Shown here: positions 26,680 through 35,618 of the stretch, piece by piece
Numbering within the stretch: position 1 is the stretch's first letter
Layout: the number at the start of each line of letters is the position of its first letter
DNA from: Phycicoccus flavus
GTDB taxonomy: Bacteria; Actinomycetota; Actinomycetes; Actinomycetales; Dermatophilaceae
DNA length: 64,000 nt
Direction of reading: 5' to 3'
Assembly (NCBI RefSeq): GCF_004025965.2
Contig: NZ_SAYU02000014.1
Coordinates: 1 to 64,000, forward strand
Translations under genes and position numbers: made by a program
Notes under the pieces: generated by a model
Database searches by the model: none
What the model saw: only the letters and a program-made list of their open reading frames with translations
What the model was told of the DNA's origin: nothing

Positions 26680-27507
26680 ATGACCCTCGCTCTCACCGGT
26701 TCCACCGGCGCCCTCGGCGGCCGTGTCGCCCGCCTCCTCGCCGACCTCCACCCCCGGCTCGTGGTCCGCGACCCCGCCCGCGCCCCCGACCTGGGCGGCG
26801 ACGTCGTGCGCGCCTCCTACGGCGAGCAGGAGGCGTCGGTCCGTGCGCTGGAGGGGGTCGACACGCTGTTCATGGTGTCCGGCGCCGAGGCCCCCGACCG
26901 GCGCGCGCAGCACCGCGCGTTCATCGAGGCGGCGGCACGGGCCGGGGTGTCCCACCTCGTCTACACCTCGTTCTCCGGGGCCGCTCCGGACGCCACCTTC
27001 ACCCTCGGCCGGGACCACGTCGACGCCGAGGAGGCGATCGCCGGGTCGGGGATGACCTCGACGGTGCTGCGCGACAACTTCTACGCCGAGATGGTCCCCC
27101 TCTTCGCCGACGAGGCCGGCGTCGTCCGGGGGCCGGCCGGCGACGGGGCCGTCGCCCTCGTCAGCCGGCTCGACGTGGCCGACGTCGCGGCCGCGGTCCT
27201 GCGCACGCCCGCCGCGCACCGCGGCGCCGTGTACGAGCTCACCGGCCCGGAGGCCCTGACCCTGGCCGAGGCCGCCCGCCGGGCCGGGGCCCCGCTCGGC
27301 CGGGACCTGCGCTACGAGGAGGAGACGGTGGAGGAGGCGTACGCCTCGCGGCGGGCGGCCTTCGACGCCGAGGACTGGCAGCTGGACGCCTGGGTCAGCA
27401 CGTACACCGCGATCGCCGACGGGTCGGTCTCGCGGGTGACCGGCGACGTCGAGCGGGTTACCGGCCACCCGGCCCGGACCCTGGAGGACGCGCTGCGCGG
27501 CGCCTGA
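26680..27507 (+). CDS. NmrA-like NAD(P)-binding oxidoreductase
   Basis: 275 residues, atypical SDR fold. N-terminal nucleotide loop MTLALTGSTGALGGRV, then HLVYTSFSGAAPDATFTLGRDH and TVLRDNFYAE, typical of NmrA/azoreductase-like proteins. Members act as NAD(P)H quinone reductases or as redox-sensing regulators, so the activity cannot be fixed. It follows the heliorhodopsin gene closely on the same strand and converges on pckG over a GC-rich hairpin region. Cytoplasmic. Confidence 0.88.
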   Translation: MTLALTGSTGALGGRVARLLADLHPRLVVRDPARAPDLGGDVVRASYGEQEASVRALEGVDTLFMVSGAEAPDRRAQHRAFIEAAARAGVSHLVYTSFSGAAPDATFTLGRDHVDAEEAIAGSGMTSTVLRDNFYAEMVPLFADEAGVVRGPAGDGAVALVSRLDVADVAAAVLRTPAAHRGAVYELTGPEALTLAEAARRAGAPLGRDLRYEEETVEEAYASRRAAFDAEDWQLDAWVSTYTAIADGSVSRVTGDVERVTGHPARTLEDALRGA

Positions 27508-27535
27508 CCCGGCGGCGACCGGACTCGTCGCCCTC

Positions 27536-27564
27536 GCCCGGCCGGCACCGGGCCGGCGCCGGGC
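27536..27564. terminator. GC-rich inverted repeat between convergent genes
   Basis: GCCCGGC and GCCGGGC form the outer arms, with a second internal arm pair GCCGG/CCGGC. It lies between the stops of the NmrA-like gene and pckG and could terminate either direction. No T-tract. Confidence 0.5.
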
Positions 27565-27599
27565 GGGCCGGCCGTGCGGACCACGGCCGACCCGTCCGG

Positions 27600-29459
27600 T
27601 CAGGCGGTGACGCTGGCCTCGTGCTCCAGGGCGGCGGCGACGCGGCGGTGGGCGGCCCAGATCTCCTCGGGCAGGTCGGGGAACTGGCTCAGGTGCTCCT
27701 CGCGGTGGGTCATCTCCTCGCGCCAGCGCTCGACGTCGACGGTGAGGATCCGCTCGAGATCGGCGGCGGGCAGGTCCAGGCCCTCGAGGTCGAGCTCCTC
27801 CTCCCGTGGCAGGATGCCGACCGCGGTGGGCCGGCCGGTGACCTCGCCCTTGCGCAGCCGGACCAGCCACAGCAGCGCGCGCAGGTTCTCGCGGTAGCCC
27901 GGCCACAGGAAGTGCCCGTCCTCCTCGTCGCGCTGGAACCAGTTGACGTGCGCGAACAACGGCTGCTCGCTCGCCGCGCCGACGACGTCCAGCCAGTGCC
28001 GGGCGTACGCGCCCTCGGGGTAGGACATGAACGGGCGCATCGACATCGGGTCGTAGCGCAGCTTGCCGTCGACCCCCTCGGCGGCGAAGGTCGCCTCGGC
28101 GCCGAGGGTCAGCCCGTCGTAGACGCCCTCGGCGAGGTCGGTGATGGCCCGCACCAGCGGCTCGCGGTCACGGGTGCGCCCGCCGAAGATCACCGCGTCG
28201 ATCCGCACGCCCCGCGGGTCCTCGAAGTCCCCGGCGACGTTCGGCACGTTGGCCAGGGTCGTGGTGAACCGGCTGTTCGGATGCGCCCAGGGCTCGTCCT
28301 GCTCGTCCGGTCCGCGGTCGGCGACGAGCTCGCCCTTCCAGTCGCGCCACCCGGTCGCGTCCGCCGGCGGGCTCGGGGTGCGGCCCTCCCACCAGACCTC
28401 GTGGGTGTCCTCGTTGTAGGCGACGTTCGTGAACAGGGCTCGGGTGCCGGCGCCGACGGAGTCCAGGGCGCCGGGGTTGGTGCGCTCGTTGGTGTCCCGG
28501 GCCACGCCGAACACGCCGTTCTCCGGGTTGAGCCCGTAGAGGTGACCGTCCTTCCCCACCCACAGCCAGGCGATGTCGTCGCCGTAGAACGACACGTGGT
28601 ACCGCTCGCCCAGGGCGTCCGGGGCCAGGGTCATCGCGAGGTTGGTCTTGCCGGACGCGCTCGGGAAGCCCCCGCAGACGTGGTGGGTCTCCCCGGTCTC
28701 CTTGTCGGTGATGCCGAGGAGCATGAACTGCTCGCCGAGGAACTCCCCCGACGCCCACCCGTCGTACGCCGCCTGGCGCAGCCCGTGGGCGATCTTGCCG
28801 AGCAGGGCGTTGCCGCCGTAGCTGGACCCGAAGTGCAGGATCGTCCGCTCGTCGGCGACCGTGACGAAGTAGCGCTGGTCCTCCTCGGTGCCCTGGCCCA
28901 GGTTGGGCAGGTCCCCCGTCACGTGGACGGCGCGGACGAACATGTCCGGGTCCGCCAGGTCGTTGATGAGGTCGATGCCGACCCGCGCCATCCGGATCAT
29001 GTGCAGGCACACGGTGCGGTTGTCGGTCAGCTCCACCCCAGCGGCGAACCGCTCCAGCGGGCTACCGGGCGGGGCCATGAGGTACGGGATGACGTACATC
29101 GTCTTCCCCGCCATCGCCCCCTCCATGAGGCCCTCGACCACCGGGCGGATCTCGTCGGTGTGGCGCCAGTTGTTGTAGACGCCCTCGTCCTGCGGCCGGC
29201 TCGTCGCGACGATCGTCCGCTCCTCGGAACGGGCCGTGTCCTTGCTGTAGCTGCGCGAGTAGTAGACCCCCTCCCCCGCCGGCTCGATCTCCCCCGCCTT
29301 CAGCGACTCCCGGACCAGGCGGGCGTCGTCGGCGGCGCTGACCACCTCGACCCGCTCGGCGCCGAGGAACTCCGCCCAGTGCAGGACGTACTCCCGCACG
29401 GCGGTGTTCGTCAGCCCCGCCTCGTCCAGTGACTGCTCCAGCTCGGCCACGATGCTCAC
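27600..29459 (-). CDS. pckG: Phosphoenolpyruvate carboxykinase (GTP)
   Basis: 619 residues, the usual length. Converts oxaloacetate plus GTP to PEP, the first step of gluconeogenesis. Visible are HFGSSYGGNALLGKI, the P-loop GGFPSASGKTNLAM (K271), the kinase 2 loop VSFYGDDIAWL and NWFQRDEEDGHFLWPG of the nucleotide site. The signature normally reads FPSACGKTN; here the reactive cysteine is Ser269. That cysteine is modified by thiol reagents but is not strictly catalytic, so activity is expected, perhaps with altered metal or redox sensitivity. GTG start (VSIVAELEQSL). A cre-like palindrome lies upstream. Confidence 0.96.
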   Translation of the reverse strand: MSIVAELEQSLDEAGLTNTAVREYVLHWAEFLGAERVEVVSAADDARLVRESLKAGEIEPAGEGVYYSRSYSKDTARSEERTIVATSRPQDEGVYNNWRHTDEIRPVVEGLMEGAMAGKTMYVIPYLMAPPGSPLERFAAGVELTDNRTVCLHMIRMARVGIDLINDLADPDMFVRAVHVTGDLPNLGQGTEEDQRYFVTVADERTILHFGSSYGGNALLGKIAHGLRQAAYDGWASGEFLGEQFMLLGITDKETGETHHVCGGFPSASGKTNLAMTLAPDALGERYHVSFYGDDIAWLWVGKDGHLYGLNPENGVFGVARDTNERTNPGALDSVGAGTRALFTNVAYNEDTHEVWWEGRTPSPPADATGWRDWKGELVADRGPDEQDEPWAHPNSRFTTTLANVPNVAGDFEDPRGVRIDAVIFGGRTRDREPLVRAITDLAEGVYDGLTLGAEATFAAEGVDGKLRYDPMSMRPFMSYPEGAYARHWLDVVGAASEQPLFAHVNWFQRDEEDGHFLWPGYRENLRALLWLVRLRKGEVTGRPTAVGILPREEELDLEGLDLPAADLERILTVDVERWREEMTHREEHLSQFPDLPEEIWAAHRRVAAALEHEASVTA

Positions 29460-29655
29460 CCTTCTGTCGTCGGTACGCGGTGAAGCCCGAGACCGGACTC
29501 CGCGCCGTCGAGGTGTCCGCTCTGCGAGACCGCCATTGCACCGCACGGCCCGGGGAGGCGACCACCGCCGCGGGTGACCCCGGGAGAGTCCTTCCTCACA
29601 CTGACGGCGGGCCGCGAGACCTGGGTCACACGTACCCGTCGGTAGGTCGGTGCGT

Positions 29656-29686
29656 AACCGGTTGCACGTCCCTGACAACGTTGTCA
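29656..29686. promoter_or_regulatory. LacI/GalR-type operator(s) upstream of pckG
   Basis: TGACAACGTTGTCA at 29673-29686 is a perfect 14-bp palindrome that fits the LacI/CcpA-type cre pattern TGWNANCGNTNWCA at every position. A second, shorter symmetric core, AACCGGTT, sits at 29656-29663. Both lie in the upstream region of pckG, about 200 bp from its start, and the palindrome overlaps the stop codon of the acyltransferase gene. A carbon-responsive LacI-family regulator is the natural candidate. Confidence 0.6.
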
Positions 29687-30475
29687 GTGGTGAGGTCGAG
29701 CCCGTCGTCGCGGAGGGCGCGGGGCGTCCGCGGCGGCCACCGCGAAGCGGTCCAGCTCGCGGGCGGTGACGAGGTCCGGCGCCGTGCCGCCCCGGTGGGC
29801 CGGCCACCACCAGGCGTCCTCACCCGGCCGGGGCGGGTCCGGGTAGCGGTCGAGCAGCTCCTCGACGAGGTCGGCCAGGGCGAGGTGCAGGCGTCCGGTG
29901 AGCTCGGCCACGCCCTCCCCCGGCCGGGCGTGCAGCGGCTCGCCGACGACGACCTCGACCGCGCGGCCCCGGCGCAGGGACCACCGGCCACCGACGGTGA
30001 GCACCCGGTGCAACCCGACGTGGGCGACGGGCAGCAGCGGCACCCCGGCACGCAGCGCGAGGAAGGCCGCGCCGTCCTTGAGGTCCTCGCGGGCCTTGAG
30101 GGCGAAGGCGTGCCCGATCGTCGCCTCCGGGTAGACCCCCACCAGCTCGCCCGCCCGCAGGGCGCGCCACGCGGAGCGGGCGGCGGGCGCCCCGGACCGC
30201 CGGTCGACGGGGATGTGCCGCATGGCGCGCATGAGCGTCCCCGCCACCGGCCACCGGAAGACGGCCTCCTTGGCCATGAACCGCACGAGCCGCCCTCGCC
30301 GGACGGCCGGCTCGCCGACGACGAGGAAGTCGAGGAAGCTCTGGTGGTTGGCGGCCAGGACGGCCGGACCGGTCGTCGGGACCCGCTCGGCGTGCCGCAC
30401 CGTGAGGCGCAGGCCGAGGACCCGGAAGAGGACGTGCGCGGCCCGGACCACCACGCGGTAGACGACGTCGGTCAC
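29684..30475 (-). CDS. 1-acylglycerol-3-phosphate acyltransferase (PlsC family)
   Basis: 263 residues. The acyltransferase motif I is NHQSFLDF (H-X4-D). Motif III is VYPEATIGH in place of the usual FPEGTRS, and motif IV is PLLPVAHVGL. An N-terminal amphipathic helix (VVYRVVVRAAHVLFRVLGL) would attach it to the inner face of the membrane. It should acylate a lysophosphatidate or related lipid; the altered motif III leaves the acceptor uncertain. GTG start chosen because the sequence before it is non-coding in character. Divergent from the phosphoesterase lipoprotein gene. Confidence 0.88.
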   Translation of the reverse strand: MTDVVYRVVVRAAHVLFRVLGLRLTVRHAERVPTTGPAVLAANHQSFLDFLVVGEPAVRRGRLVRFMAKEAVFRWPVAGTLMRAMRHIPVDRRSGAPAARSAWRALRAGELVGVYPEATIGHAFALKAREDLKDGAAFLALRAGVPLLPVAHVGLHRVLTVGGRWSLRRGRAVEVVVGEPLHARPGEGVAELTGRLHLALADLVEELLDRYPDPPRPGEDAWWWPAHRGGTAPDLVTARELDRFAVAAADAPRPPRRRARPHH

Positions 30476-30668
30476 GGGCGCTGTTCGGAACCGAGCGGCG
30501 CGGTGGACGGCTCGGCCGCCCGGTCCCCCTGCTCGACGTGACGGCCGACCGCGCACCCGCCGGGATGTGTCATGGGCCCAGTGTCGCCCTCGCCACCGGC
30601 GGCCGGGGCGGTGTCGGTCCGTCTCCCGGCCACAGGCCACCCACAGGCGAGGGACCTAGCCTGCAGCG

Positions 30669-31688
30669 GTGAGCGACGACGTGGCGACCCGGACCCGGCG
30701 GCCGCGGACGTGTCGGCACGTCCGCGTGATGAAGGTGGGCGGCGTCCTCGCGGCCGTGGCCGTCGCCGCGCTCGCCGCGGGGTGCGGGTCCCCGGCACCG
30801 CCCCGCCCCGCCTCGCCGTCGTCGGCGTCCGCGGGCACGAGCACCGGGCCCGCCCCGTCCACCTCGGACGCGTCGGAGACCGCGGCCGCGGACGGCGCGG
30901 TGTCGGGCGTGGCCGTCGGCGACATCGTCTGCGAGGCCGGCGACGAGCCCTCGTCCGAGGCCTGCCGCCAGCAGGACACCGCCGACCTCGCCGCGGGGCT
31001 GCACCCGCGGTTCGTCCTGGCCCTCGGCGACCTGCAGTACCAGCAGGGCGCCCTGGACCAGTTCGAGGCGGCGTGGAGGCCGTCGTGGGGCCGCTTCGAC
31101 GACATCCTCGCGCCGGTGCCGGGCAACCACGAGTACGAGACACCGGACGCCGCCGGCTACACCGCGTACTTCCACACCCCGCCCTGGTCGGTGCGCACCA
31201 TCGGCTCGTGGCGGGTGTACCTGCTGGACTCGGACTGCGACCACGTCGACTGCGGCGCCGAGGCCGCCTGGCTCGCCGCCGACCTCGCCGCCCACCCCAC
31301 GACCTGCAGCGCGATCACGATGCACCACCCCCGGGTGTCCTCCGGCCCGCACGGGGACAACGAGATGGTGCAGCCGCTGTGGCAGGCGGCGGTCGACGGC
31401 GGGGTGGACCTCGCCCTCATGGGCCACGACCACGACTACGAGCGCTTCGCCCACCTCGACGCCTCCGGCGCGCCGACCGACCCCGACCGGGGCATCCGCG
31501 AGTTCGTCGTCGGCACCGGCGGCCGGTCGCTCTACCACCTGGGGGACCGCAAGGCCGGCTCGGAGTTCTCGCAGGACTCCACGTTCGGGGTGCTCGACCT
31601 CACGCTGGAGGACGGCGCGTACTCCTGGTCCTACGTCGCCCTCGGCGGCGACGTCCTGGACTCCGGCAGCGACTCCTGCCGGGCCTGA
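30669..31688 (+). CDS. Secreted purple-acid-phosphatase-like metallophosphoesterase lipoprotein
   Basis: 339 residues from a GTG, or 319 from the ATG 60 bases later. A signal peptide ends in lipobox LAAGC, giving a lipid-anchored cysteine, followed by a Ser/Pro/Ala-rich linker. The catalytic domain shows ALGDLQYQQG, PVPGNHEYETPDAAGYTAYF, MHHPRVSSG and LMGHDHDYERF, which supply the dimetal centre; the first motif is VGDIVCEAGD. It probably hydrolyses phosphate esters at the cell surface. Lies 193 bp from the divergent acyltransferase gene. Confidence 0.9.
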   Translation: MSDDVATRTRRPRTCRHVRVMKVGGVLAAVAVAALAAGCGSPAPPRPASPSSASAGTSTGPAPSTSDASETAAADGAVSGVAVGDIVCEAGDEPSSEACRQQDTADLAAGLHPRFVLALGDLQYQQGALDQFEAAWRPSWGRFDDILAPVPGNHEYETPDAAGYTAYFHTPPWSVRTIGSWRVYLLDSDCDHVDCGAEAAWLAADLAAHPTTCSAITMHHPRVSSGPHGDNEMVQPLWQAAVDGGVDLALMGHDHDYERFAHLDASGAPTDPDRGIREFVVGTGGRSLYHLGDRKAGSEFSQDSTFGVLDLTLEDGAYSWSYVALGGDVLDSGSDSCRA

Positions 31689-31799
31689 CCGCGCGCCCGT
31701 CCGGACGGCCGGCAGGGCGCCGGCCCCCGGCCGGAACACCCTGCCGGCCTCGCGCCGGGGGTCCCGGTCCCGGGGCGGGGCGCCGATAGGCTGCCGGGC

Positions 31800-34163
31800 A
31801 TGGTCGGCCACCAGCCGGGAGGGGTCCCGGACCGGGTCCGCCGGCCCGCCGACCGCGCGCTGCTCGTGCTCGCCCTCGCGGCCCTGGCCGTCGTCGTGCT
31901 CGGCGTCGTGGCGGCGTCCCGCTCCGCGACAGGGCTCGACCAGGGCCTGACCCGCGCCCTCGACGGCCTGCCCCGCGTCGTGCTCTCCGCCGTGAGCATC
32001 GTCGGTGGCCTCGGGGCGGTGCTCCTCCCCGTGGCCCACGCCGTCGACCTCGGGCGGCGCGGCCGGCTGCGCTTCCTGCCCGACCCGATCCTCGCCGCGG
32101 CGACCGGCGCCCTCCTCGCGGCCCTGGTCGAGACCGTGGTCGGCCGGGGGGTGCTGCCCCGCGACCTCGTCGGCGCCCTGACCCAGCCGGTCGGGGGCGG
32201 CGAGGCCACGAGCGCCGTGTCCGAGGTGGTGGTGGCCACGTGCGCGTTCCTCGTGGCGATGACCGGCGGCGCCCTGCTCGTGCGCCTCGGGGCGGGCGTG
32301 GTGCTCGCGCTCGGCACGACCGCGGTCGTCGGTGGCGACAGCACCCTGGCCGCGCTCCTGCTCAGCGGCGCCCTCGGGGTCGCCGTCGGGGCGGCCGTCC
32401 GGGTCGGGGTCGGACGCCCCGCGACGATGGCCCCGCTCGCCGACGTCCTCGCGGCCCTCGGCCTCGTCGGCCCCGCGACGGGGCAGGTCGCGACCGACCC
32501 GCCGCGCTGGGACGGCGTCCGCCGGCTGCGGGGCACCGCCCCCGGTCTCGTCGTCGACGTCTGGGACCGCGATGCCGTGGGCGCCGGACTGCTGCGGCGG
32601 TCCGGCCGCTACCTGCTGCTGCGGCCCGGCGCCGGCCGGGGGCCCGAGGTCGCGACCCGCGCCCAGGTCGAGCACGCCCTGCTCATGTCCTACGCCCTCG
32701 CGGACGCCGGGGTCGCCGCGCCCCGCGTCGTCCGGGCGGCCGACGTCGGCGGCGACTCGCTCGCCGTCGCCTGGACCGTCCCCGACGGCGTCGCCGTCCC
32801 CGTCGACGGCAGCGCCGACCCCGCCTCCGTGGTCTCGGTGTGGCGGCTGCTCCGGGCGCTGCGGGCGGGCGGCCTGGCCCACCGGGCCCTCGGCCCCGAG
32901 ACCGTGCTCGTGGACGCCGCCGCCGACGCCGACGACCCCGCGGCCCTCACCGACGTCGGGCGCGGCGACGTGGCCTCGCCCGAGCTCGCGCAGCGGCTCG
33001 ACGTCGCCGCCGTCCTCGCCTTCACGGCGCTGGCGTCCGACGCCCCCACGGCGGTCCGGCACGGCATCGAGGCGGTCGGCCTGGACGCGGTCCGGACCGC
33101 CCTGCCGGTGCTCCAGCCGATCGCGCTGCCGGCGGCGACCCGCGCGGCGCTGCGCGAGCGTCCCGGTCTGCTGACCGAGGTGCAGCAGGCGGTCCTCGAC
33201 GCCTCGGGCGAGACCGAGCCGCCGCCGGAGACCGAGCTGCGCCGCGTCACGCCGCGGACGGTCCTCAGCGTCGTCGGCGGCGGGGTCGCCGGCTACCTGC
33301 TGCTGGGCCAGCTGTCCCGGGCCGACCTCGTCGGCACCGTCCTCGGCGCCGACCTGCGCTGGGTGGCGGGCGCGGTCGGCTTCGCGGCCCTGACCTTCGC
33401 CGGCGCCTCGCTGACCCTCGTCGGCGCGAGCCCGGTCCGCCTCAGGCTCCCGCAGGCCGCGCTCACCCAGCTGGCCATCGCCTTCGTCGGGCTCGTCGCG
33501 CCGGCCATGCTCGGGAACGTGGCCCTCAACTCGCGGCTGCTGCGCCGCGCGGGCGCCGGGCCGGGGGCCAGCGCGGGAGCGCTCGGGCTCATCGGGCTCA
33601 CCCAGTTCGGCAGCTACTCGCTGCTGCTGGCCGCGTCCGCCGTCGCCGCGGGCGTCGGGCCCCGCGCCTCCTTCACCCCGTCGCCGGTCGCCGTCGTCCT
33701 CGTCCTCGCCGCCGTCGCGGCCGGGGCGGTGGCGCTGGCCCTGCCGTCGGTGCGCGGGTGGCTGGCGCGCCGCTTCCTCCCCGAGCTCGCCGAGGTGCTG
33801 CCCGCCGTCGTGTCCGTCCTGCGGCGGCCGGCCCAGGTGGTGCGGCTCGTCGGCGGCGCGCTGCTGCTCGACGCCTCGTTCGTCGCCGCCCTCTTCTGCG
33901 CCACCCGGGCGGTCGGCGCCGAGACCCCGGTGGCGTCGGTGGCCGTCGTCTACTTCGCGGGCGCCATCATCGGGTCCGCGGTCCCCACCCCCGGCGGCCT
34001 CGGCGGCATCGAGGCCGCCATGACGGCGGGGCTCGTCGCCGTGGGCACGGCCGCGGGACCGGCCCTCTCCGCGGTGCTCCTCTACCGGGTGGCGACGTAC
34101 TGGCTGCCCATCCCCCTCGGCTGGGCGGCGCTGCACCGGCTGCAACGCGCCCGGGTCCTCTGA
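31800..34163 (+). CDS. Pseudokinase / flippase-like (LPG synthase TM domain, UPF0104) membrane protein
   Basis: 787 residues in three parts. Residues about 20-195 hold four to six TM segments. Residues about 210-450 resemble a degenerate protein kinase: RYLLLRPGAGRG, then HRALGPETVLVD where HRD-N is expected and TDVGRGDVASPE where DFG is expected. Residues about 470-787 are the YbhN/UPF0104 domain related to the transmembrane part of lysylphosphatidylglycerol synthase (LVGLVAPAMLGNVALNSRLL, TPGGLGGIEAAMTAG). It likely moves or modifies a lipid-linked substrate; the pseudokinase could bind nucleotide or regulate. No aminoacyl-transferase domain is present. Confidence 0.85.
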   Translation: MVGHQPGGVPDRVRRPADRALLVLALAALAVVVLGVVAASRSATGLDQGLTRALDGLPRVVLSAVSIVGGLGAVLLPVAHAVDLGRRGRLRFLPDPILAAATGALLAALVETVVGRGVLPRDLVGALTQPVGGGEATSAVSEVVVATCAFLVAMTGGALLVRLGAGVVLALGTTAVVGGDSTLAALLLSGALGVAVGAAVRVGVGRPATMAPLADVLAALGLVGPATGQVATDPPRWDGVRRLRGTAPGLVVDVWDRDAVGAGLLRRSGRYLLLRPGAGRGPEVATRAQVEHALLMSYALADAGVAAPRVVRAADVGGDSLAVAWTVPDGVAVPVDGSADPASVVSVWRLLRALRAGGLAHRALGPETVLVDAAADADDPAALTDVGRGDVASPELAQRLDVAAVLAFTALASDAPTAVRHGIEAVGLDAVRTALPVLQPIALPAATRAALRERPGLLTEVQQAVLDASGETEPPPETELRRVTPRTVLSVVGGGVAGYLLLGQLSRADLVGTVLGADLRWVAGAVGFAALTFAGASLTLVGASPVRLRLPQAALTQLAIAFVGLVAPAMLGNVALNSRLLRRAGAGPGASAGALGLIGLTQFGSYSLLLAASAVAAGVGPRASFTPSPVAVVLVLAAVAAGAVALALPSVRGWLARRFLPELAEVLPAVVSVLRRPAQVVRLVGGALLLDASFVAALFCATRAVGAETPVASVAVVYFAGAIIGSAVPTPGGLGGIEAAMTAGLVAVGTAAGPALSAVLLYRVATYWLPIPLGWAALHRLQRARVL

Positions 34164-34206
34164 GCCGGGCCGCGCCCGGACTCCCCCACCACCCCGGCCC
34201 GGCCGC

Positions 34207-35601
34207 TCAGCCGGGTGGGAGGACGTCGAGCGCCGCGAACAGGGGCCCCGCGGCCACACCGAGCAGCACCGAGACCGCCGCCGCCACCCCTGCCGTCCAC
34301 GCCGACCACGGCCGCACGCTGGCGAGACCGGCGGCGGGCTCGGTGCGGCGCAGGGCCGGCGCCACCCAGCGCAGGTAGTAGAAGAGCGAGGCGAGGGTGT
34401 TGACGAGCACGACGACGACGAGCCAGGCCATCCCGCCGTCCCAGGCCGCGGTCGCCGTCGTGAGCTTGCCGACGAACACGGCCGTCGGGGGCGTCCCCAC
34501 GAGCCCGAGCAGCGCGACGACGAGCGCCACCGCGAGCCCCGGCCGCACCCGGACCAGACCGGCGTAGCCCGAGAGGTCGCGCACGTCCGGGAGGGCCGTC
34601 GTCACGGCGAAGGCGGCGACGTTGGTCACCGCGTACCCGGCGAGGTAGACGAGCAGCGAGGGCAGGGCGAGGTCGCTCACCCCCGCGACGGCGACGGGCA
34701 CGAGCAGGTACCCCACCTGGCTCACCGTGGACCAGCCGAGGAGCCGGCGCGGGTCGTCCTGTGCGAAGGCGGCGAGGTTGCCCAGCGTCATGCTCGCCAC
34801 CGCGAGCACGGCCACGAGGACGCCCCAGGCCAGGACGTCCGGCAGGGCCTCGACGAGCCGGAAGGCCGCGAGCACCGCACCGACCTTCGGGACGGTCGTG
34901 ACGAACGCGGCGGCCAGGCCGGTCGCGCCCTGCGCGGCGTCCGGCACCCAGAAGTGCGCCGGGACGGCCCCGGCCTCGAAGGCCACCCCGGCGACGACGA
35001 GGACGACCCCGGCGGCCAGCGGGACGAGGGGCGCCCCGGCGAGCGCGCCGGCCAGCTGCGGGTAGGAGCTCGTCCCGCCGACGCCGTACAGCAGGGTCAC
35101 CCCGAGCAGCAGGAGGATCCCGAACAGCGCGCCGACGAGGTAGGCCTTGAGCGCGGCCTCGGCGCCCCGGGCCGTGCGGCGCAGCCCGACGAGCCCGTAG
35201 AGCGGGATGCTGGCAAGGAGGAACCCCACGGCGAGCACGAGCAGGTCGGCCGCGCCGGCGAGGACGAGCGTCCCGGTGGCCGCCAGCAGGACGAGGCAGT
35301 ACGTCTCGCTCTCGCGGTCGTCCCCGGCCACCTCGTCGCCGGCCAGGAGGAGCACGAGCAGGGTCGCCCCGGCGACGACCACCCGGGCCGCCGTCGTCGC
35401 GCCGTCGACGACGAAGGACCCCTCGAAGGCCGGGCCGGACGCGCCGCCCACGACGGCGGCCACCGCCGACCCCAGGAGGGCCAGTGCCGCGACGACCCGC
35501 AGCCGCCACTGCCGCCGCCGGGGGGTGAAGGACCCACCGAGCAGGCAGACCAGCGCGCCCGCGAGGAGCAGCATCTCCGGGAGCATCGCCAGCGGACGCA
35601 T
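34207..35601 (-). CDS. nuoN: NADH-quinone oxidoreductase subunit N-like antiporter subunit
   Basis: 464 residues, about 14 TM segments, last gene of the nuo-like operon. Recognised by AHFWVPDAAQGATG, LGWSTVSQVGYLLVP and GLVGTPPTAVFVGK. Two residues that matter for proton transfer in NuoN depart from the family. The TM5 glutamate is replaced by a hydrophobic residue (near L128 in VGFLLASIPLY), and the TM7 lysine of FK(L/I)xAVPFH is E209 in AFEAGAVPAHFW. K152 and K239 remain. ATG start chosen; a GTG 12 bases upstream is also possible. Confidence 0.92.
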   Translation of the reverse strand: MRPLAMLPEMLLLAGALVCLLGGSFTPRRRQWRLRVVAALALLGSAVAAVVGGASGPAFEGSFVVDGATTAARVVVAGATLLVLLLAGDEVAGDDRESETYCLVLLAATGTLVLAGAADLLVLAVGFLLASIPLYGLVGLRRTARGAEAALKAYLVGALFGILLLLGVTLLYGVGGTSSYPQLAGALAGAPLVPLAAGVVLVVAGVAFEAGAVPAHFWVPDAAQGATGLAAAFVTTVPKVGAVLAAFRLVEALPDVLAWGVLVAVLAVASMTLGNLAAFAQDDPRRLLGWSTVSQVGYLLVPVAVAGVSDLALPSLLVYLAGYAVTNVAAFAVTTALPDVRDLSGYAGLVRVRPGLAVALVVALLGLVGTPPTAVFVGKLTTATAAWDGGMAWLVVVVLVNTLASLFYYLRWVAPALRRTEPAAGLASVRPWSAWTAGVAAAVSVLLGVAAGPLFAALDVLPPG

Positions 35602-35618
35602 GGCCGACCCCACGCCGG

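Noticed and set aside
30570-34259. 1229-codon open frame antisense to the phosphoesterase and flippase-like genes
   Set aside because: Composition is Arg/Gly/Asp/His-rich without hydrophobic core or motif; the plus-strand genes have clear domains.
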